From Litoreibacter sp. (GTDB lineage Bacteria; Pseudomonadota; Alphaproteobacteria; Rhodobacterales; Rhodobacteraceae), in the NCBI GenBank assembly GCA_013042765.1, contig JABDPP010000237.1, positions 1-9,097 on the forward strand: a stretch of DNA of 9,097 nt, written 5' to 3'. The stretch's first letter is position 1; each line of letters opens with the position of its first letter. Made by a program: the position numbers and the translations under genes. Shown here piece after piece: positions 1 to 7,027 of the stretch. The notes beneath the pieces are model-generated. The model had not been told where the DNA came from. It was given only the letters and a program-made list of their open reading frames with translations, and did not search any database.

Positions 1-26
1 CGCTTGAACAGGGAGATTTGCAGCAT
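1..26 (-). CDS. secD: SecD protein-export membrane protein, N-terminal fragment (runs off window start)
   Basis: An ATG at 26-24 on the minus strand lies 6 bases after the yajC stop codon and opens a frame reading MLQISLFKR up to the window edge. Proteobacterial SecD proteins commonly begin with a short MLQ-x-x-L-x-K-R cytoplasmic segment just before the first membrane helix, and secD usually follows yajC directly. SecD, with SecF, uses the proton gradient to help SecYEG-SecA complete export. Only eight codons are visible, so the call rests on this short match plus gene order. The reading frame beyond the edge is unknown. Confidence 0.6.
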
Positions 27-32
27 CAGGAC

Positions 33-350
33 TTACTTTGCCGGTTCAGTCTTGTTGAGAACCTGCGCGATGGTGGCCTGAATGACGCGGATTTTCACGC
101 CTTCGGCGATTTCGACCTCAAGCTCACCGTCTTCCTTGACCTTGACCACCTTGCCAACGACACCGCCCTGGGTGACGACCTGATCGCCGCGCCGCAGGGC
201 TGCGACCATGGCCTGATGTTCCTTGACCTTCTTTTGCTGCGGACGGATCAGCAGGAAATACATGATCGCGAAAATCAGGATCAGGGGAATGAACGAGGTG
301 AAAGCGCCCCCGGAGCCGGCGGCTTGTGCATAGGCAGGTGTGACGAACAT
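33..350 (-). CDS. yajC: YajC, preprotein translocase accessory subunit
   Basis: A 105-residue single-pass inner-membrane protein that associates with SecDF and the SecYEG translocon. After a short N-terminus (MFVTPAYAQA) comes one hydrophobic helix at about residues 17-35. It is followed by the family signature FLLIRPQQKK (32-41) and a small basic cytoplasmic domain with L-RRGDQVVTQGGVVGKV (about 52-68). Length and motif order fit YajC. The start at 350 was chosen because AAAGGA lies a few bases upstream and the protein then begins like other alphaproteobacterial YajC proteins; the longer frame starting at 458 lacks such support and would run through the divergent promoter region. The secD start follows immediately downstream, so the two are probably co-transcribed. 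YajC itself is usually dispensable for export. Confidence 0.95.
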   Translation of the reverse strand: MFVTPAYAQAAGSGGAFTSFIPLILIFAIMYFLLIRPQQKKVKEHQAMVAALRRGDQVVTQGGVVGKVVKVKEDGELEVEIAEGVKIRVIQATIAQVLNKTEPAK

Positions 351-400
351 CTGCGGTCCTTTATTCTGTGGGCCATTTCGGCCAATTAAACTTGCCGCGC

Positions 401-429
401 ACCCTATCTGTGAGCACGCAGGGCTGCAA
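401..429 (-). promoter_or_regulatory. Weak candidate promoter for yajC-secD
   Basis: On the minus strand TTGCAG (429-424) is followed after 17 bases by TAGGGT (406-401), about 50 bases before the yajC start. Each box has only three consensus matches, so this is a spacing-supported guess. It falls in the divergent yajC-serS intergenic region, where a minus-strand promoter is expected. Confidence 0.25.
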
Positions 430-453
430 GACAACAACCGCCGAAATTCGTGG

Positions 454-482
454 TTCAAATGCGCGTTCCTTTAAGGCATATG
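454..482 (+). promoter_or_regulatory. Candidate promoter for serS
   Basis: TTCAAA (454-459) and CATATG (477-482) are separated by exactly 17 bases. They would give a leader of roughly 30 bases before the serS ATG at 521, with AAGGAA at 509-514 as ribosome binding site. The -35 box has four consensus matches and the -10 box three. Position and spacing are plausible; the boxes are not strong. Confidence 0.3.
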
Positions 483-520
483 GGGCGGCGTAGCCATTTT
501 TCGACCAAGGAACCCAGACG

Positions 521-1813
521 ATGCACGACATCCGCCTTATCCGCGAAGCGCCAAACGCTTTTGACGCCGCCATCATGCGCCGTGGCGGGGATGCCGTGTC
601 CTCCGATATCCTCGCGATCGACGCCGAACGCAGGGCCAAGATCCAGGCCGCCGAAGAGGCCAAGGCCGAGCAGAACAAGGCCTCCAAGCTGGTGGGAGCG
701 GCCAAGGCCAAGGGTGACGAGGCTGAGTTCGAGCGCCTTCGTGCGCTTGTGGCCGAGAAGAAAGACGCGGTTGCGCGCCTGAATGACGAAGCCAAAGCGC
801 AGGACGCAAAGCTCGCGGAACTGCTGATGGGCTTGCCGAACCTGCCTTTTGAGGACGTACCCGAGGGCGCGGACGAGGCCGACAACGTTGAGATCCGGCG
901 CTGGGGCGACCCGCGCAGCTTCAGCTTCACCCCGAAGGAGCATTACGAACTGGCCGGCGTTCTGCCGGGCATGGATTTCGAGACTGCGGCCAAGCTGGCC
1001 GGTTCGCGTTTCGTGCTGCTGTCGGGCGCCGTGGCGCGCCTGCACCGGGCGCTGGCTCAGTTCATGCTCGACACGCATATCACCGAGAACGGGTTGACCG
1101 AGACATGGACGCCCGTGCTGGTGAACGAGGCAATGATGTACGGCACCGGCCAGCTGCCGAAATTCGGCGAGGACAGCTACCAGACCACCGAAGGCATGTG
1201 GCTGATCCCAACCTCCGAGGTGACGCTGACCAACATCGTCAACGGCACGACGCTCGAGGAAAGCTACCTGCCGCGCCGCTACTGTGCCCACTCGCAGTGT
1301 TTCCGCTCCGAGGCCGGCAGCGCCGGACGCGACACAGCCGGCATGCTGCGCCAGCACCAGTTCGAAAAGGTCGAGATGGTCTCGGTCACGCATCCCGATC
1401 ACTCCCGCGCGGAGCTGGACCGGATGACCCGCTGCGCCGAGGGTATTCTCGAACGTCTTGGCCTGCCCTATCGCACCGTCGTGCTGTGCACCGGCGACAT
1501 GGGCTTCGGCGCGCGCCAGACCCATGATATCGAGGTCTGGTTGCCCGGTCAGGACACGTATCGCGAAATCAGCTCCTGCTCTGTCTGCGGAGATTTCCAG
1601 GCCCGCCGCATGAATGCCCGTTTCAAACCGGCAGAGGGCGGAAAGCCCGAATTCGTGCACACGCTGAACGGCTCCGGACTTGCGGTCGGCCGCTGCCTGA
1701 TTGCCGTGCTGGAAAACGGTCAGCAGGAAGACGGCTCGGTTGATCTGCCCGAGGCGCTGCAGCCCTATCTGGGCGGCAAGACCAGCCTGACCGCCGAAGG
1801 GACGCTTGCATGA
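521..1813 (+). CDS. serS: Seryl-tRNA synthetase
   Basis: Cytoplasmic class II aminoacyl-tRNA synthetase that activates serine with ATP and charges tRNA-Ser (and tRNA-Sec where present). The 430-residue length is typical. Residues 1 to about 105 form the long antiparallel coiled coil that reads the tRNA variable arm, rich in Ala, Lys and Glu. The catalytic domain follows. It carries the serine-site segment TSEVTLTN (231-238), motif 2 starting [20 protein letters not shown] (261-280) and continuing to FEKVE (285), the stretch [19 protein letters not shown] (345-363), and motif 3 [19 protein letters not shown] (381-399). All hallmark residues appear intact. The ATG at 521 has AAGGAA upstream and gives the normal N-terminus [11 protein letters not shown]. 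Its stop codon overlaps the next gene's start (ATGA at 1810-1813), suggesting translational coupling. Confidence 0.99.
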   Translation: MHDIRLIREAPNAFDAAIMRRGGDAVSSDILAIDAERRAKIQAAEEAKAEQNKASKLVGAAKAKGDEAEFERLRALVAEKKDAVARLNDEAKAQDAKLAELLMGLPNLPFEDVPEGADEADNVEIRRWGDPRSFSFTPKEHYELAGVLPGMDFETAAKLAGSRFVLLSGAVARLHRALAQFMLDTHITENGLTETWTPVLVNEAMMYGTGQLPKFGEDSYQTTEGMWLIPTSEVTLTNIVNGTTLEESYLPRRYCAHSQCFRSEAGSAGRDTAGMLRQHQFEKVEMVSVTHPDHSRAELDRMTRCAEGILERLGLPYRTVVLCTGDMGFGARQTHDIEVWLPGQDTYREISSCSVCGDFQARRMNARFKPAEGGKPEFVHTLNGSGLAVGRCLIAVLENGQQEDGSVDLPEALQPYLGGKTSLTAEGTLA

Positions 1814-2517
1814 AGGCGTGGCTGGTCCTGATCGCCGCTCTGGCTTTCGGGGTCGCGCCCTTCATCACCGAAGGCTTTGCCGGGTTCAGGCCAGACCAAT
1901 TCCCGATCCCACAGGATGACGCACCGGTTCAGCCTGCGGGCTACGCCTTCTCGATCTGGTCAGTTATCTATTTGTGGCTTCTGCTCCATGCGGTGCTTGG
2001 CGCCTTCAAATTCGCCAAGTCCCCGGGCTGGGAGGCGACACGGTTGCCGATGATCGTCAGCCTCTCGATCGGAGCAGTCTGGATCAAGGTGGCCACGCTG
2101 TCGGTAATCTGGGCGACGGTGCTGATATGGGCCATGCTGTTGAGCGCGCTCTGGGCGCTTTTCGCGGCACGCAACGCGAACCCGGGCTGGGCCTTGCGCT
2201 TGCCCGTCGGGCTTTATGCCGGATGGCTGACGGCAGCCTCTTTCGTGGCGCTTGGTCTTGTGGGCGCGGGCTACGGTCTCGGCTCCGGGCCCGGGCTGGG
2301 CCAGGTTGGCTGGGCTTTTCTTGCCCTGACCGGCGCTCTCGCGGTGACGCTGATTGTTCTGAGCCGCACGCGGGTCTGGACCTACGGTTTTGCCGCAGCT
2401 TGGGGGTTTGCCGGGATCATCGTGCAAAACCTCGGTTCAAGTCCGGGCGTCGCCATCGCCGCCGTTGCCGCGACCCTGCTGGTCGCCGGCAGTGTTTTGA
2501 AGCAATTACGCCGCTGA
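1810..2517 (+). CDS. TspO/MBR-like tryptophan-rich integral membrane protein
   Basis: A 235-residue very hydrophobic protein with about seven to eight predicted membrane helices (roughly 3-20, 44-66, 81-98, 100-120, 131-153, 164-185, 190-206, 212-230). Tryptophans recur near helix ends, and [17 protein letters not shown] (42-58) resembles the P-x-G-W-x-F-x-x-W-x-x-Y motif of TspO/MBR relatives. The protein is longer than classical five-helix TspO (about 150-160 residues), so it belongs to the larger, distant tryptophan-rich group whose ligand is unknown. Classical TspO binds porphyrins and affects tetrapyrrole and stress signalling; transferring that role here would be inference. The start overlaps the serS stop by 4 bp, so it is probably translated by coupling with serS. 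There is no clear functional link to tRNA charging. Confidence 0.72.
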   Translation: MKAWLVLIAALAFGVAPFITEGFAGFRPDQFPIPQDDAPVQPAGYAFSIWSVIYLWLLLHAVLGAFKFAKSPGWEATRLPMIVSLSIGAVWIKVATLSVIWATVLIWAMLLSALWALFAARNANPGWALRLPVGLYAGWLTAASFVALGLVGAGYGLGSGPGLGQVGWAFLALTGALAVTLIVLSRTRVWTYGFAAAWGFAGIIVQNLGSSPGVAIAAVAATLLVAGSVLKQLRR

Positions 2518-2598
2518 CGTCTGCGATTGCTTTACGACCCCGGCAGCCTCGTCTAATCAGGGATCTCAAAGGGACCAAACCACCCGGGGCACGCCACA

Positions 2599-3384
2599 AT
2601 GCGCATTCTGATCACCAATGACGACGGCATCAACGCACCGGGGTTGAAGATCCTGCAGGATATCGCCGAGGCCGTTGCCGGTCCGAAAGGCGAGGTCTGG
2701 ACCGTCGCCCCGGCTTTTGAGCAATCGGGCGTCGCCCATTGCATCAACTATGCCCATCCCACGATGATCGCCGAGTTCGGCCCGCGCCGCTTTGCCGCTG
2801 AAGGCTCGCCGGCAGATTGCGTTCTGGCAGGCGTGCACGAGATCATTCCCGGCGGCCCGCCCGATCTGGTTCTGTCTGGGGTCAACCGTGGCAACAATTC
2901 CGCCGAGAACACCGTCTATTCCGGCACCATCGGTGGCGCCATGGAAGGGGCCCTGCAGGGCGTGCGCTCGATTGCGCTCTCGCAATATTACGGCCCGGCG
3001 AACCTCGTGCTCGACAACCAGTTCGAGGCCGCGGCCCAGCATGGCGCGGCTCTGGTCCGGTCCCTCTATGACAACGGGCTTTGGGGCGGTGACAGCTACC
3101 AGACCTTCTACAACGTCAATTTCCCGCCGGTCGCGGGCGCTGATGTGAAGGGTTCCAAGGTCGTGGCACAGGGCATGCGCCCGCAACGGCCTTTCGGGGT
3201 CGAGCCGCACCAGCCGCCGAATGGGCGCAAATATCTCTGGATCAAGGGCACCCCGCAGAATGTGCCCACTGCGCCCGGCACCGACGCGCATGCCAATCTC
3301 GACGGCTATATCTCGGTCACGCCGATGCGCTGCGATCTGACGGCTCATGACCTGCTCGAAGACCTGGAGCAGCGCCTCGTATGA
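2599..3384 (+). CDS. surE: 5'/3'-nucleotidase SurE (acid phosphatase, survival protein)
   Basis: Metal-dependent phosphatase that removes phosphate from nucleoside 5'- and 3'-monophosphates, and in some species short polyphosphate. It is linked to stationary-phase and stress survival. At 261 residues the length is normal. The N-terminus [16 protein letters not shown] carries the metal-binding pair D8-D9. The next expected ligands are S43 in [11 protein letters not shown] and N96 in [19 protein letters not shown] (92-110). The C-terminal family signature [17 protein letters not shown] spans 227-243. All four expected metal ligands are present. The ATG at 2599 is the natural start because the conserved N-terminal strand begins there, although no strong Shine-Dalgarno sequence precedes it. 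An 81-bp gap separates it from the gene upstream. Its stop overlaps the pcm start (ATGA, 3381-3384), the usual surE-pcm coupling in proteobacteria. Confidence 0.98.
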   Translation: MRILITNDDGINAPGLKILQDIAEAVAGPKGEVWTVAPAFEQSGVAHCINYAHPTMIAEFGPRRFAAEGSPADCVLAGVHEIIPGGPPDLVLSGVNRGNNSAENTVYSGTIGGAMEGALQGVRSIALSQYYGPANLVLDNQFEAAAQHGAALVRSLYDNGLWGGDSYQTFYNVNFPPVAGADVKGSKVVAQGMRPQRPFGVEPHQPPNGRKYLWIKGTPQNVPTAPGTDAHANLDGYISVTPMRCDLTAHDLLEDLEQRLV

Positions 3385-4037
3385 CCCCCGAGCAGGAAAC
3401 AACCGACGCCGAACGCAAGATGCAGTTCCTTTATGCTCTGCGGTCGAAAGGGGTGCGCAGCACACGCGTGCTCACGGCCATGGAAAAAGTCGATCGCGGT
3501 GCTTTCATCACTGGCCATTTTGCCGATCGGGCCTATGAGGACATGCCCCTGCCCATCGCCTGCGGCCAGACCATCAGCCAGCCCTCGGTCGTTGGCATGA
3601 TGACCCAGGCGCTCGACGTGCAACCGCGCGACAAGGTACTCGAAGTTGGCACCGGCTCCGGGTATCAGGCCGCGATCCTCAGCCACCTTGCGCGCCGCGT
3701 CTACAGCATCGATCGCCATGCCCGCCTGACCCGCCCGGTGCGCACGCTTTTTGAGCAGTTGGACATCACTAATGTGACCATCCTGACCGGCGACGGCAGC
3801 CACGGCCTGCCCGAACAGGCGCCGTTTGATCGCATCATTGTGACCGCCGCAGCCGAAGACCCCCCCGGTCCGCTATTGGCGCAATTGCGCGAGGGGGGTA
3901 TCATGGTGGTACCGGTCGGCCAGTCCGATGCCGTGCAACATCTCATAAAGGTGACACGGACCCCGGATGGCTTTGAATATGAAGAACTTTTGCCGGTGCG
4001 CTTTGTCCCCCTGATCGAGGGCGTGGCGCAGGAATAA
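3381..4037 (+). CDS. pcm: Protein-L-isoaspartate O-methyltransferase
   Basis: Cytosolic S-adenosylmethionine-dependent repair enzyme. It methylates L-isoaspartyl residues in aged proteins so that they can revert to aspartate. The 218-residue product has the family's N-terminal region with the substrate-site segment [14 protein letters not shown] (61-74). SAM motif I is [13 protein letters not shown] (86-98), motif II-like GDGSHGL is at 137-143, and [13 protein letters not shown] is at 150-162. In [10 protein letters not shown] (107-116), D111 takes the place of the glutamate usually seen in SIER, a conservative change at the expected SAM-ribose acid. The start overlaps the surE stop. GGAG upstream is about 11 bases away, so expression probably depends on coupling to surE. 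The order surE-pcm followed by an NlpD-like gene matches the well-known enterobacterial arrangement, but no rpoS follows here. Confidence 0.97.
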   Translation: MTPEQETTDAERKMQFLYALRSKGVRSTRVLTAMEKVDRGAFITGHFADRAYEDMPLPIACGQTISQPSVVGMMTQALDVQPRDKVLEVGTGSGYQAAILSHLARRVYSIDRHARLTRPVRTLFEQLDITNVTILTGDGSHGLPEQAPFDRIIVTAAAEDPPGPLLAQLREGGIMVVPVGQSDAVQHLIKVTRTPDGFEYEELLPVRFVPLIEGVAQE

Positions 4038-4083
4038 TAACCAAAAGGTCCGCCAAAAAGGGCCGGGTAATGAGGATGTGAGC

Positions 4084-5208
4084 ATGCGGGACGGGCGTTT
4101 TAGCAGGATTATGCCGTTTTTTGTGATCGGGATCGCACTTGCGGGCTGTGATAATCTGGATCTGGATTTGCGCAACACGGTCGGAGGGTTTGACACCTCT
4201 TCGGCGGCGCGCTCCGCCACCGCCGAGCGCCCCGCGCCGGATGAACGCGGGCTGATCTCCTACCCCAATTACGATGTCGTCGTTGCCCAGCGCGGCGACA
4301 CTGTGGCGGTCGTCGCGAACCGGATCGGCATCGATCCGGGGCAGCTTGCCAGCTACAACGGCCTGCGCCCCGAAGACACGCTCAACAATGGCGAGGTGCT
4401 TGCAATTCCGCCAAGCGGCGCGCTCTCGCCCACCGCGGCGGATGGCCAGATCGACGTGACCAGCATCGCGACCACGGCCATCGACAGCGCAGGACGTCAG
4501 GACATGCGCCGGGCGCAGGCCTCGACGCCAATCGACGGGCCAGAGCCGATCCGCCACCAGGTGGCGCGCGGTGAGACGGCCTACACGATCTCGCGCCTCT
4601 ACAATGTTTCGGTCAGATCCCTTGCGGACTGGAACGGGCTGGGCCCGGACCTTGCCGTGCGGCAAGGGCAATACCTGCTGATCCCGGTCACGCGCACCGC
4701 TGAACTGGCCGCCGAGGCGATCATTGAAAGCCCCGGGTCAGGATCCGTTACCCCGGTGCCGCCTTCGGCGTCCAAACCTCTGCCCGAACAGATTGTCAGA
4801 GAACCGGTGCCACCGGCGCCCGGACAGCCCGCGGCAACGGCACAGGTTGCCGATAGCGGCGGTGCCCTTCTGCGGCCCGTGAGCGGGAAGGTTCTGCGGC
4901 CCTACAAGAAAAAGTCCAATGAAGGGATCGACATTGCTTCCCCGGCCGGCACCGCGGTTCAGGCCGCCGCTGCAGGCGAAGTTGCGGCCATCACGCGCGA
5001 TACCGATCAGGTTCCGATCCTCGTTCTGCGACACCCTGACAACCTGCTGACGGTCTATGCCAATATCTCGGACATCTCCGTGAAGAAGGGAGCGCGGGTT
5101 CAGCGCGGTCAGAGCATCGCAAAAGTTGCCCCGGGCGATCCGTCCTTCGTGCATTTCGAAGTGCGGCAGGGGTTCGAGAGTGTGGATCCGGAGAAATTCC
5201 TGAAATAG
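4084..5208 (+). CDS. nlpD: NlpD/EnvC-like lipoprotein with two LysM domains and a degenerate M23 (LytM) domain
   Basis: A 374-residue envelope lipoprotein. The N-terminus has basic residues, a hydrophobic stretch and a lipobox ALAGC with the lipidated cysteine at 22, followed by Asp. Two peptidoglycan-binding LysM domains lie at about 62-111 and 157-203. A Pro/Ala-rich linker comes next, then a LytM/M23 fold at about 262-371. The zinc-site residues are mostly lost: N279 replaces His in the H-x-x-x-D motif (D283 kept), N327 stands where Y-A-H is expected, and F355 replaces the first His of H-x-H (H357 kept). NlpD and EnvC of enterobacteria are likewise inactive and activate cell-wall amidases at the division site, so that role is inferred here. 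ATG 4084 is preferred over GTG 4078 because GAGG at 4072-4075 lies 8 bases upstream. The gene is 46 bp from pcm, probably in the same operon. Confidence 0.9.
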   Translation: MRDGRFSRIMPFFVIGIALAGCDNLDLDLRNTVGGFDTSSAARSATAERPAPDERGLISYPNYDVVVAQRGDTVAVVANRIGIDPGQLASYNGLRPEDTLNNGEVLAIPPSGALSPTAADGQIDVTSIATTAIDSAGRQDMRRAQASTPIDGPEPIRHQVARGETAYTISRLYNVSVRSLADWNGLGPDLAVRQGQYLLIPVTRTAELAAEAIIESPGSGSVTPVPPSASKPLPEQIVREPVPPAPGQPAATAQVADSGGALLRPVSGKVLRPYKKKSNEGIDIASPAGTAVQAAAAGEVAAITRDTDQVPILVLRHPDNLLTVYANISDISVKKGARVQRGQSIAKVAPGDPSFVHFEVRQGFESVDPEKFLK

Positions 5209-5320
5209 AGCCCCGCACGGATCCGCTCACGCGAGCTTGATCGGTGTTTTGTTGATTTTCTGGCGAAAGTCTTGCTTGAAAGGGTCTCATAGCCCTGTTC
5301 CGGGCCTGTTCGGGATTGCC

Positions 5321-5965
5321 ATGACCAAGTTCTTCAAAGCGCTTCTCATCTTTGCCTTGCTGGGCAGCCCTGCCCTCGCGGAACCGATCCCCTTTGACGG
5401 GTCTTGGCGCGAGCAGGGCTTCCTTTGGTTTTTCAACAATAGCTACAAGCAGAATGGCGACGCGCTCACAGTCGGCTCTGACGGAACCGTCTCAATCCTC
5501 TACCGACCCGTTCCCAACGATCTTCGAGCCTCACAGCGCGCCTCGTGGGACTGGAGCGTCAGCGAGACGGTGCCGCCCACTGATCTGACGCTAAAAGGCG
5601 GCGATGACCGCAACCTCGCGATGTATTTCGTCTTCACGGACCGAAAGACCGCCGAGACCGTCAACCCCAAGAACCTGCGACGCCTGCTGCGCAATCCCAA
5701 TATCCGTGTGTTGGCCTATGTCTGGGGCGGCGATCACGAGCGCGGGCAGATCCTGCCCAGCCCCTATATGGACACGCGCGGTGTCACAGTGGTTCGCCGC
5801 CCGGCCGGCACCGGCGCGCATGGCGAGCGTGTGGATCTGTCGCGGGACCTGCAAAAAGCGTTCGGCACGCGCCCCGAGGCGCTGATCGGTGTTGCGGTAT
5901 CTGCTGACAGCGACGACACGGACACGCGGGTGCGCGCTGCGGTCTCGGGACTGCGGCTGGACTGA
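5321..5965 (+). CDS. Exported DUF3047 family protein
   Basis: A 214-residue protein of unknown function. It starts with a Sec signal peptide: K3/K6, a hydrophobic core LLIFALLGS, and a likely cleavage after ALA at residue 20, so the mature protein should be periplasmic. Features typical of DUF3047 follow: a Trp-rich start (DGSWREQGFLWFF, 26-38), SWDWSV (75-80), the acidic GGDDRN patch (93-98), MYFVFTD (101-107) and LAYVWGG (131-137). The rest is predicted to be largely beta strand. The ATG at 5321 is favoured because it places the signal peptide at the N-terminus and has GGGA upstream; the frame is open back to a TTG at 5237, which would bury the signal peptide. It sits 112 bp after nlpD and converges on the ATPase gene with a 13-bp gap. 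No biochemical role can be assigned. Confidence 0.85.
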   Translation: MTKFFKALLIFALLGSPALAEPIPFDGSWREQGFLWFFNNSYKQNGDALTVGSDGTVSILYRPVPNDLRASQRASWDWSVSETVPPTDLTLKGGDDRNLAMYFVFTDRKTAETVNPKNLRRLLRNPNIRVLAYVWGGDHERGQILPSPYMDTRGVTVVRRPAGTGAHGERVDLSRDLQKAFGTRPEALIGVAVSADSDDTDTRVRAAVSGLRLD

Positions 5966-5978
5966 GCCCGGCAGGAGC

Positions 5979-7004
5979 CTAAACGGACAGCCCGGTCCGA
6001 CCAGCCAGATCAGTGAAATATTGCCACGCGACACGGCCGGAACGGCTGCCCCGCGTCTGCTGCCACTCGATCGCCTCCGCCACCAGTGTCTCGTCGTCGA
6101 TCTCGACCCCGTAGGAGCTGCAGTATCCCCGGATCATGTCGAGATACTCATCCTGCGTACAGGGGTGGAAGCCCAGCCACAGGCCGAAACGGTCCGACAG
6201 GGAGACCTTCTCCTCGACCGCCTCGGAAGGGCTGATCGACGTCGACCGCTCATTCTCGATCATGTCGCGCGGCATCAGGTGGCGCCTGTTCGAGGTCGCA
6301 TAGAGGATCACGTTCGAGGGACGCCCCTCAACACCGCCATCGAGCACCGCTTTGAGCGATTTGTAATGTTCGTCGTCATGCGAGAAGCTCAGATCGTCGC
6401 AGAACAGCACGAACCGGGCGTCGGAGTCCCGCAGGTAGCCAAGAAGCCTGCCGATGGACGGCAGGTCTTCACGCTGGATCTCGATCAGTTTCAGCGGCAG
6501 CCCGTCGGCGACGACCTCACCGTGGATTGCTTTCACGAGCGACGATTTCCCCATTCCGCGCGCGCCCCACAAAAGGGCGTTGTTGGCGGCATTGCCCTGG
6601 GCAAACTGGCGTGTGTTGATCAGAAGCGTGTCGCGGGCCCGATCAATACCAATCAGAAGCGGCAAGTCGATCCCGTTGACCTTGGGCACCGGTTGCACGC
6701 GGTCCGGATCCACATGCCACACGAATGCGTCCGCTTCAGCAAAATCCGGTGCGGCGAGTGGCGGCGGGGAGATCCGCTCCATCGCGTCAGCGATCCGTTC
6801 GATCGCGGTCAGGCCACCTTCGCTCTCCAGGCTTTTCATCAAAACTGTCTCCAATTGATCGATTTTCCCAAGCTCCTCGGCGTCCAGTCCGTTCAGAGTT
6901 TTGACTTTGGTCAGGACCTCGGAAACGCCGGCCGTCCGGCCCGCCTCCAGATCGGTGAGCGCCGATTGCATCAATTTGCGCATACCTCCAGGTTCAAGCG
7001 CCAT
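5979..7004 (-). CDS. DUF815-type AAA-family ATPase
   Basis: Soluble P-loop ATPase of the DUF815 family (COG2607-like); its cellular role is not established. The frame encodes 341 residues. Walker A is GARGMGKS at 147-154, Walker B is FVLFCDDLSF at 198-207 with acidic D203-D204, sensor-1-like VILYATSNRRHL lies at 232-243, and the conserved DRFGLWLGFHP at 271-281 may supply an arginine finger. The approach to the core (ADAFVWH, about 91-97, and LLIGIDRARDTLLINTRQFA, 116-135) is family-typical. The start is uncertain. ATG 7004 has only weak upstream signal, ATG 6983 has GGAGG only one base away, while internal ATG 6839 has GGAGA at 8 bases and would give 286 residues, nearer the usual family length. 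The upstream 55 codons nevertheless look coding, with a helical, acidic composition. The gene follows tatC by 23 bp and may be co-transcribed. Confidence 0.88.
   Translation of the reverse strand: MALEPGGMRKLMQSALTDLEAGRTAGVSEVLTKVKTLNGLDAEELGKIDQLETVLMKSLESEGGLTAIERIADAMERISPPPLAAPDFAEADAFVWHVDPDRVQPVPKVNGIDLPLLIGIDRARDTLLINTRQFAQGNAANNALLWGARGMGKSSLVKAIHGEVVADGLPLKLIEIQREDLPSIGRLLGYLRDSDARFVLFCDDLSFSHDDEHYKSLKAVLDGGVEGRPSNVILYATSNRRHLMPRDMIENERSTSISPSEAVEEKVSLSDRFGLWLGFHPCTQDEYLDMIRGYCSSYGVEIDDETLVAEAIEWQQTRGSRSGRVAWQYFTDLAGRTGLSV
6848..6852 (-). promoter_or_regulatory. Strong internal Shine-Dalgarno deciding the alternative start of the DUF815 ATPase
   Basis: On the minus strand GGAGA lies 8 bases before an in-frame ATG at 6839-6837. 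It is a better ribosome binding site than those of either upstream candidate start (7004 or 6983). It either marks the true start or could allow a shorter second product lacking the first 55 residues. Confidence 0.45.
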
Positions 7005-7027
7005 TGCACACCACCAGTCCTGTTGGC

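Noticed and set aside
351..458. Extended YajC start at 458
   Set aside because: The extra 36 residues cover the divergent promoter region and are not seen in the YajC pattern; ATG 350 has a good ribosome site.
455..1660. Long minus-strand open frame (about 400 codons) opposite serS
   Set aside because: It mirrors serS, a complete and certain gene; the translation is rich in His, Arg and Gly with no recognisable domain. High GC content makes such antisense frames common.
2566..3465. Minus-strand open frame of about 300 codons opposite surE
   Set aside because: SurE is intact on the other strand with all metal ligands; this frame shows no domain and is a GC shadow.
4078..4083. GTG start at 4078 for the NlpD-like lipoprotein
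   Set aside because: The GAGG element is only two bases from this GTG but 8 bases from ATG 4084, which is the better-spaced start.
5225..5236. GCTC-ACGC-GAGC hairpin after nlpD as an intrinsic terminator
   Set aside because: The stem has only 4 bp and the T-rich stretch starts about ten bases later, so it is too weak to call.
5237..5320. TTG start at 5237 for the DUF3047 protein
   Set aside because: It would add 28 residues in front of a clear signal peptide, and has no ribosome binding site; ATG 5321 fits better.
5209..5320. Promoter for the DUF3047 gene in the T-rich stretch near 5245-5285
   Set aside because: Several TTG-type -35 boxes exist but none has a matching -10 box at 16-18 bases.
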